Part shown: in pieces, positions 13,885 to 17,520 of the stretch
Layout of the letters: each line of letters opens with the position of its first letter
Position numbering within the stretch: the first letter of the stretch is position 1
Assembly (NCBI GenBank): GCA_964634615.1
Contig: CAZWLQ010000016.1
Span: 1-17,520 of the forward strand
From: EsbW-18 sp964634615
GTDB taxonomy: Bacteria > Patescibacteriota > Minisyncoccia > Phycocordibacterales > EsbW-18
DNA length: 17,520 bases
Direction: 5' to 3'
Notes under the pieces: generated by a model
What the model was told of the DNA's origin: nothing
The model's database searches: none
What the model saw: only the letters and a program-made list of their open reading frames with translations
Program-made: the position numbers and the translations under genes

Positions 13885-15108
13885 ATGAAGCGAAAAAAGC
13901 CAGTCATAACAAGCCAGGAAGCCATCGAAGAGATTTTGTCACGTGGCGTGCATGAAGTGATTGATGCCAAAAATCTCCGCGCAAAACTCCTCAAAGGAAC
14001 GCCACTTCGCATTAAGCTCGGTATTGATCCGACAGGGGAGAATATTCATATCGGACACGCCGCACCACTCTTGAAACTTCGCGACTTTCAGGACCTCGGG
14101 CACACAGCCGTTTTAATTATTGGAAACGCAACGGCGGAGATCGGTGACACATCAGATAAGGAAAGCGAGCGGCCGATGCTTTCAGCGGCAGACGTGAAAA
14201 GAAACGAAAAAACGTACCTCAAGCAACTTGGAAAAATCATTGACCTTTCAAATACCGAGGTGCACCACAACGCGGATTGGTTGAACAAGGTGAAGTTTCG
14301 CGATTTAGGAATGATGGCGGATCAATTTTCAGTTTCGGATTTCATTGCGCGCGATAATATTAAGCGCCGCATCACCACAGGAACGCGCGTATCGCTTCGA
14401 GAGGTGCTCTATCCGATTATGCAGGGGTACGACAGCGTTGCGACTCGCGCTGACGTAGAGCTTGGTGGCATCGATCAACGCTTTAATCTTCTGGCAGGAC
14501 GAACGCTTCAAGCACATGCCGGTCAGGAGTCACAAGATGTGGTGGTGCTCCGCTACATTACTGATGGGGAAGGGAAGAAGATGAGTAAGAGTATGGGTAA
14601 TACCATCAACCTCTTGGACACACCAGATGATATGTATGCGAAGGCGATGCGAATTCCTGATGGTGCAATCATCTCTCATTTTGAAATCGCAACCCGCGTG
14701 CCGCTTAAGACTGTCCAGGAATACAGCGCACGATTAAATGCAGGTGAGAATCCAAAAAACATCAAAGTGATTCTCGCAACAGAGCTCGTCAGGATGTACC
14801 ACGGGGCGAAGGCCGCAGAAAAAGCACATCAAACATTTGAAGCACTCTTTGCACAAGGAAACGTTAAGGAAGAGGCGCTTACCGAAATTCCTGCAGATTC
14901 CGGCAACGACCTTGAAGCGATTGTGCACGAACACAAACTCCTCCCATCAAAGTCAGAGTTCAGACGACTGGTCGTGGGTGGTGGCGTGCGCAACCTTACG
15001 ACAGGTGAAAAGATTACCGATCCAAAACAAAAAATCACCATTCCGATTTCATTGAAGCTTGGCAAGCACCGATTCATTAAAATCGTCCTTCGCCGAAAGA
15101 AGAAATAA
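13885..15108 (+). CDS. tyrS: Tyrosyl-tRNA synthetase (407 aa)
   Basis: A class I aminoacyl-tRNA synthetase charging tRNA-Tyr. The HIGH motif is HIGH at 55-58 within LGIDPTGENIHIGHAAPL, and KMSKS is at 232-236 (KKMSKSMGN). The tyrosine-specific pattern LYPIMQGYDSVATRADVELG and GIDQRFNLLAGR separates it from TrpRS. The C-terminal 65 residues form an S4-type RNA-binding domain (SKSEFRRLVVGGGVRN). The overall form is the TyrZ-like type of about 400 aa. The ATG at 13885 was chosen by family length; the in-frame extension to 13690 lies opposite the PBP gene. It ends inside a strong terminator. Confidence 0.95.
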   Translation: MKRKKPVITSQEAIEEILSRGVHEVIDAKNLRAKLLKGTPLRIKLGIDPTGENIHIGHAAPLLKLRDFQDLGHTAVLIIGNATAEIGDTSDKESERPMLSAADVKRNEKTYLKQLGKIIDLSNTEVHHNADWLNKVKFRDLGMMADQFSVSDFIARDNIKRRITTGTRVSLREVLYPIMQGYDSVATRADVELGGIDQRFNLLAGRTLQAHAGQESQDVVVLRYITDGEGKKMSKSMGNTINLLDTPDDMYAKAMRIPDGAIISHFEIATRVPLKTVQEYSARLNAGENPKNIKVILATELVRMYHGAKAAEKAHQTFEALFAQGNVKEEALTEIPADSGNDLEAIVHEHKLLPSKSEFRRLVVGGGVRNLTTGEKITDPKQKITIPISLKLGKHRFIKIVLRRKKK

Positions 15109-15137
15109 AAATACCCCCGCAACGCGGGGGTATTTTT
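15107..15137. terminator. Strong bidirectional Rho-independent terminator after tyrS
   Basis: A perfect 14-bp inverted repeat (AAAAATACCCCCGC at 15107-15120, GCGGGGGTATTTTT at 15124-15137) with a 3-nt loop begins inside the tyrS stop codon. A- and T-tracts on both sides let it stop tyrS from the left and the small acidic ORF from the right. Confidence 0.95.
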
Positions 15138-15142
15138 ATTCG

Positions 15143-15292
15143 TTACGCTGCTTCTTCAAACTCATCTCCCTCGTCCTCACCGAATCCTGTTGTCTCGTCA
15201 GAATCGGTTTCTTCCGACTCGTCTTCCGCAGTTTCTTCTTCGACCCCCGTATCTTCGTCTAAAAGTATGTCTGACATGAATATGTCATTCAT
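15143..15292 (-). CDS. Small highly acidic protein (49 aa), start uncertain
   Basis: The reading frame from the ATG at 15292 encodes MNDIFMSDILLDEDTG followed by a run dominated by Glu, Asp, Ser and Thr, ending EFEEAA. It has no membrane segment or known motif, and I do not recognise it. The same frame stays open to a GTG at 15472, which would add 60 residues of ordinary composition (including FWYKDDARTKARALTTTLRG) and give 109 aa. That extension overlaps one half of a large inverted repeat and lacks a good SD. The gene ends 5 bp from the bidirectional terminator, which supports real transcription towards it. Very acidic tails occur in many small binding proteins, but no function can be claimed. 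Confidence 0.45.
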   Translation of the reverse strand: MNDIFMSDILLDEDTGVEEETAEDESEETDSDETTGFGEDEGDEFEEAA

Positions 15293-15570
15293 GGTACCTA
15301 TATGCTTTAAATATCCTCGTAATGTCGTAGTGAGCGCACGAGCTTTCGTCCGTGCGTCATCTTTGTACCAAAAACTATACCCACATGCAATAAAGGAAAA
15401 ATAAACCTGTGGATAGCGGTCGCTCGCCCTGCAATCTTTGGAAATACGCGTTGTTGCATGCTCGCACCACACTCACACTCGACTTCGCAGTCTCCGTGAG
15501 TTTTCCAAAGATTCAGAACTCGCTCCTGTGTTTAATACAAATACAAAAGACAGAAAATAAAAACACAAAA
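15293..15570. other. Gene-poor stretch between the acidic ORF and ruvC
   Basis: A 278-bp stretch with no confident gene. It contains the possible N-terminal extension of the acidic ORF (15293-15472), a nested inverted repeat (15433-15513), a smaller GCACG/CGTGC hairpin near 15336-15355, and AT-rich sequence just downstream of the ruvC stop (15530-15570). I see no tRNA, tmRNA or RNase P RNA signature. Confidence 0.5.
15433..15513. repeat. Nested inverted repeat, candidate structured RNA or DNA element
   Basis: A perfect 12-bp outer repeat (AATCTTTGGAAA at 15433-15444, TTTCCAAAGATT at 15502-15513) encloses 57 nt. Inside are ACTCAC (15471-15476) pairing with GTGAGT (15496-15501), directly stacked on the outer stem on one side, and GACT-TCGC-AGTC (15481-15492) as an inner hairpin. 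No T-tract follows on either strand, so it is not a simple terminator. Confidence 0.55.
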
Positions 15571-16044
15571 CTATTTTTTGTTGCACGCAAGGTGCGTGAT
15601 GGCAATCGCAAGCGCATCGTACTCATCATCAAGTCGTTTTGAGGAGTCAGGAATTTTCACCAAACGCTTCACCATATCAGTGACGCTCTCTTTATCACTC
15701 TTACCGTAGCCGGTCACCGCAAGTTTTATTTCGGACGGCCCGTATTCAGCGACAGAGAGTCCTGCGCGACGCGCTTCATATAGAATGACACCCCGAAGTT
15801 CGCCAACACGCATCGCAGTTTTTTGGTTGTTGGTAACAAACAAAGATTCAATCGCAAGTGAGTCTGGTTTGTGCATCGCAATCACCTCACGAATTTTTTC
15901 TCCCGCAGAATATAAGCGATCAATAAATTCCCCCTTTGCTGGAGTGAAGCATTCCGAATGGACGTATGTTTGTTTTGATGCATCACCAGAGAGAAGTGCA
16001 ATGCCCAATCGGTCGTATCCAGGATCGATGCCAAGCGCCAGCAT
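15571..16044 (-). CDS. ruvC: Holliday junction resolvase RuvC (157 aa)
   Basis: A dimeric endonuclease that cuts Holliday junctions made by RecA-dependent recombination, working with RuvAB. The RNase H-like fold shows its four acidic catalytic residues in the expected places: D7 in LALGIDPGY, E66 in LAIESLFV, and D140 and D143 in LDDEYDALAIAITH. It is slightly shorter than the E. coli protein, mostly at the C-terminus. The ATG at 16044 sits 1 nt after the yebC stop (TAG T ATG). An alternative ATG at 16056 would overlap yebC and add MLNS. Adjacent yebC-ruvC order is common in bacteria, which supports co-transcription. Confidence 0.94.
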   Translation of the reverse strand: MLALGIDPGYDRLGIALLSGDASKQTYVHSECFTPAKGEFIDRLYSAGEKIREVIAMHKPDSLAIESLFVTNNQKTAMRVGELRGVILYEARRAGLSVAEYGPSEIKLAVTGYGKSDKESVTDMVKRLVKIPDSSKRLDDEYDALAIAITHLACNKK

Positions 16045-16045
16045 A

Positions 16046-16570
16046 CTATTCAGCATTGATAAAAACATTCTGCACATCCGGATGTTCTTCGATCTGCTCA
16101 AGCAAGAGCGTGAGCTCCTTCCACTGGTCTTCGGAGAGGGGAACGGTGGTTGTCGGTTCAAACCCCTCGCTCGTTTTATTGAATGCCCACATCGCAGAGC
16201 CGGGGTTTGCGAGCTCGTAGCCATTTTTCGAAAGGAGGTGTTTTATTTCCGCTGACGTGCGGTTCTTGCTATCAGTCAACCCTTCGATGATTAAGGCACA
16301 TCCGCCTGGACCGTACGCTTCGTAGACAACCTTCTCGTCCGCAGCGCTTTCGGTCGCGCTTTTAATCGCGCGCTCAATATTGTCTTTCGGCATATTCTCG
16401 CGACGCGCACGATCAATTGCCGCTTTGAGTGACGGAGAATTGAGGTCGCCCTTTGCGAGACGTGATTCCACCTGAATCAACTTTACGAGCTTGGTGAAGA
16501 TTTTGCTCCGTTGCGCATCGGTCGCGCCCTTCTTTTCTTTAATTTGGCTCCATTTATTGTGTCCGGACAT
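16046..16570 (-). CDS. yebC: YebC/PmpR/TACO1 family protein, short form (174 aa)
   Basis: The N-terminus MSGHNKWSQIKEKKGATDAQ and the following SKIFTKLVKLIQVESRLAKG are diagnostic of the YebC family, whose members act as DNA-binding regulators or, in recent work, as translation factors that relieve ribosome stalling. The central part (GPGGCALIIEGLTDSKNRTS, LLSKNGYELANPGSAMWAF) and the end (HPDVQNVFINAE) are also typical. The protein is roughly 60-70 residues shorter than the usual 240-250. The segment normally lying between the two lobes after the SVxxxF region is missing, and the frame passes directly into the C-terminal helix. The in-frame extension to 16615 translates a repeat and is rejected. 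Confidence 0.92.
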   Translation of the reverse strand: MSGHNKWSQIKEKKGATDAQRSKIFTKLVKLIQVESRLAKGDLNSPSLKAAIDRARRENMPKDNIERAIKSATESAADEKVVYEAYGPGGCALIIEGLTDSKNRTSAEIKHLLSKNGYELANPGSAMWAFNKTSEGFEPTTTVPLSEDQWKELTLLLEQIEEHPDVQNVFINAE

Positions 16571-16581
16571 GAAAACGGCGT

Positions 16582-16605
16582 TAGGGTATAGAGGATAGGG
16601 TATAG
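16582..16605. repeat. Two exact 10-bp direct repeats upstream of yebC
   Basis: TAGGGTATAG at 16582-16591 and again at 16596-16605 (period 14). On the - strand each copy includes TATACC, a possible -10; the nearer copy lies 14 nt before the yebC ATG. They could be duplicated promoter elements or an operator. Confidence 0.45.
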
Positions 16606-16608
16606 GAA

Positions 16609-16653
16609 AAGACACAAAAAAAGAAACACCCAGTGTGCGAAGCGCACGCTGGG
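16609..16653 (-). terminator. Rho-independent terminator of the lipoprotein gene
   Basis: The - strand reads an 11-bp stem (16653-16643 with 16639-16629, one internal mismatch), a 3-nt loop, then TGTTTC and a run of Ts to about 16614. It lies 8 nt after the lipoprotein stop and shields yebC. A near copy lies at 17201-17236. Confidence 0.85.
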
Positions 16654-16660
16654 CGAGGAT

Positions 16661-17083
16661 TTACCGACGACTCCCTCGAAAGCATTGTTGTCGGGTGTAG
16701 ATGCTCGGGGATGGGCGAACCATCTGGGGCTTCGGCTGCTCGTTGAGAAGACGGGCACTCGAGATGAAACTTGCTCTTCGGATGAAGCCGCTTTTCGTCA
16801 GAGCCGGCGCACGATGCCGAAGGTCGACGAGATACGTTATGACAAGAGGGTTATCGGGGTTTGTCGTGCGGTCAACGAGTTCGACCACATAACGATGGTT
16901 CGAAGCTCGCTCCGCGCGCACAACCTCAGCAGCAGCAACTCCGCCATGATACAGAGATGTCCTGATATCCACCGCAAGATCTCTCGAGGCCCGTCTCTTG
17001 TGGTGGCCAGAGCCACACCCAGCAAGAACCAGAAGACCAACTTGGTGAAGACCAAACACACTGACAGGCAAGAAACTCTTCAC
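16661..17083 (-). CDS. Predicted lipoprotein of unknown function (140 aa)
   Basis: I do not recognise the family. Starting at the GTG at 17083, the protein opens with a short basic signal peptide and a lipobox (VKSFLPVSVFGLHQVG, then LLVLAGC), so Cys23 would be lipidated after signal peptidase II cleavage. The mature part is basic and includes a beta-like stretch HRYVVELVDRTTNPDN followed by PLVITYLVDL, with a Pro/Arg/Ser-rich end. The GTG was chosen because AAAGGAG (17096-17090) lies 6 nt upstream and the lipobox is then correctly placed. An ATG at 17107 and a TTG at 17161 are in frame but lack an SD and would lengthen the signal region. It has its own promoter and terminator, forming a single-gene unit unlike most neighbours. 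Confidence 0.65.
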   Translation of the reverse strand: MKSFLPVSVFGLHQVGLLVLAGCGSGHHKRRASRDLAVDIRTSLYHGGVAAAEVVRAERASNHRYVVELVDRTTNPDNPLVITYLVDLRHRAPALTKSGFIRRASFISSARLLNEQPKPQMVRPSPSIYTRQQCFRGSRR

Positions 17084-17089
17084 GTCAGA

Positions 17090-17161
17090 CTCCTTTCGAA
17101 GGGGCATCGTTAAGGGGGAACAATTTGAGACGATAATGCACTCGCGCCTACCTTCTGTCAA
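17090..17161 (-). promoter_or_regulatory. Promoter and Shine-Dalgarno of the lipoprotein gene
   Basis: On the - strand a consensus TTGACA (17161-17156), a 17-nt spacer and CATTAT (17138-17133) form a promoter with a start near 17126. The SD AGGAG (17094-17090) lies 6 nt before the GTG. The leader is about 43 nt, in contrast to the leaderless pattern at other genes here. Confidence 0.65.
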
Positions 17162-17200
17162 ACAAAACAGCGTTCTCTAATTCTGCAGAATGTTGGAATA

Positions 17201-17236
17201 AAAAAGAAACACCCAGCGTGCGAAGCGCAGGCTGGG
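17201..17236 (-). terminator. Second copy of the terminator, downstream of the Pro-rich gene
   Basis: The stem CCCAGCGTGCG / CGCAGGCTGGG (about 17212-17222 and 17226-17236, one mismatch) has the same AAG loop and, on the - strand, the same TGTTTC plus T-run as the terminator at 16609-16653. It follows the stop of the partial gene at the right edge by about 26 nt. Confidence 0.78.
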
Positions 17237-17262
17237 TGGGAATGAGAGAAGACGCTGTCAGC

Positions 17263-17520
17263 TTAGGAACTCACAATCGCCGGATGACTCTCGGGAGCGT
17301 CGGGCACCGCCGTTCGCTCGGGGAGTTGCGTACCCGGAACACGGGGACGAGGGTTTGAGCGCGAATCAATGCCGCAATCAGCCCACCAGACACTCTGAAT
17401 CCTTGGACGAGGGGGCTTGGGCCCAGAAGCTTCGCCCGCGACCGCCGAGACGCCGTCAAACATCTCAACGACCTCTTGCTCGGTTGGGAGCGCGCTCACC
17501 GCTCGAGGCAGTCGTCGGGG
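17263..17520 (-). CDS. C-terminal part of a Pro-rich protein (partial, at right edge)
   Basis: The frame ending at TAA 17265-17263 is open to the window edge, so the gene probably begins beyond it; a GTG at 17499 is a possible internal start. The visible part has a short acidic helix-like stretch (LPTEQEVVEMFDGVS), then a Pro/Arg/Ser-rich, probably disordered region with one RIQSVWWADCGIDSR island. No family is recognisable. The sequence is visibly richer in G and C than the rest of the window. The downstream terminator supports it being a real transcription unit. Confidence 0.5.
   Translation of the reverse strand, partial: PRRLPRAVSALPTEQEVVEMFDGVSAVAGEASGPKPPRPRIQSVWWADCGIDSRSNPRPRVPGTQLPERTAVPDAPESHPAIVSS

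Noticed and set aside
13842..14012. N-terminal extension of the penicillin-binding protein across tyrS
   Set aside because: The extension is antisense to the conserved tyrS start and would place the membrane helix far inside the protein; the ATG at 13841 gives the normal layout.
15408..15416. An isolated DnaA-box-like TGTGGATAG
   Set aside because: A single 8-of-9 match far from the other boxes with no AT-rich element; chance is enough to explain it.
16571..16615. YebC extension starting with MSFPIPYPLYPNAVF
   Set aside because: It only translates the TAGGGTATAG repeat; the family start is MSGHNKW.
16685..17113. A + strand 142-aa frame opposite the lipoprotein gene
   Set aside because: It has no SD or promoter; the - strand frame has promoter, SD, lipobox and terminator in the right order.
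1..17520. CRISPR arrays, insertion sequences, integrase or relaxase genes, tRNAs
   Set aside because: No regularly spaced repeats, terminal inverted repeats with transposase motifs, recombinase motifs or cloverleaf/T-loop signatures were seen on either strand.

Overview
The window looks like the chromosomal replication-origin neighbourhood of a Candidatus Patescibacteria (CPR) bacterium, most likely of the Parcubacteria type. This is inferred from the mix of short or streamlined core proteins (YidC of 243 aa, YebC of 174 aa), tightly packed genes that mostly lack Shine-Dalgarno sequences, and a PrgI / VirB4 / VirB2-like locus of the kind common in that group. I see no transposase, CRISPR array, tRNA or rRNA.

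Left third (2-7196, all + strand): a type IV secretion-like locus. The end of a Pro/Ala-rich protein and a helical protein with a disordered tail come first, followed by a terminator. Then come a PrgI-family membrane protein, a small VirB4/TraC N-terminal-like protein, a VirB4-family ATPase with intact Walker A and B motifs, a small membrane protein, an exported Ig-like-fold protein, a VirB2/TrbC-like membrane protein carrying a C-terminal M15-type zinc peptidase domain, and an anchored beta-propeller-like protein. From the PrgI gene onward the gaps are 2-30 nt, so these are probably co-transcribed. No VirB6, VirB8 or VirD4 homologue lies in the window. The set suggests a reduced ATP-driven envelope machine with its own wall-remodelling domain; cargo and direction are unknown.

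Centre (7225-11707): the classical origin cluster. yidC, rnpA and rpmH (the last is only 44 aa) run on the - strand, divergent from dnaA and dnaN on the + strand. The dnaA-dnaN spacer looks like oriC: degenerate DnaA boxes, one of them 12 bp from a run of five TA[A/G] triplets (DnaA-trio-like), then a very AT-rich stretch. A small DciA/DUF721-like gene follows dnaN.

Right third (11709-17520): a bifunctional class A penicillin-binding protein (-) and tyrS (+) diverge from a 43-bp spacer with two symmetric extended -10 elements. tyrS ends at a strong bidirectional terminator. Beyond it lie a small acidic ORF, a noncoding stretch with a nested inverted repeat, the ruvC-yebC pair (-), and a lipoprotein gene with canonical promoter, SD and terminator. 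That terminator is nearly duplicated downstream of a partial Pro-rich gene at the right edge.

Several genes (yidC, tyrS, the PBP gene, the PrgI gene and the gene at 1184) have a -10-like hexamer only 6-10 nt upstream of the start codon and no SD. This points to leaderless or near-leaderless transcripts.
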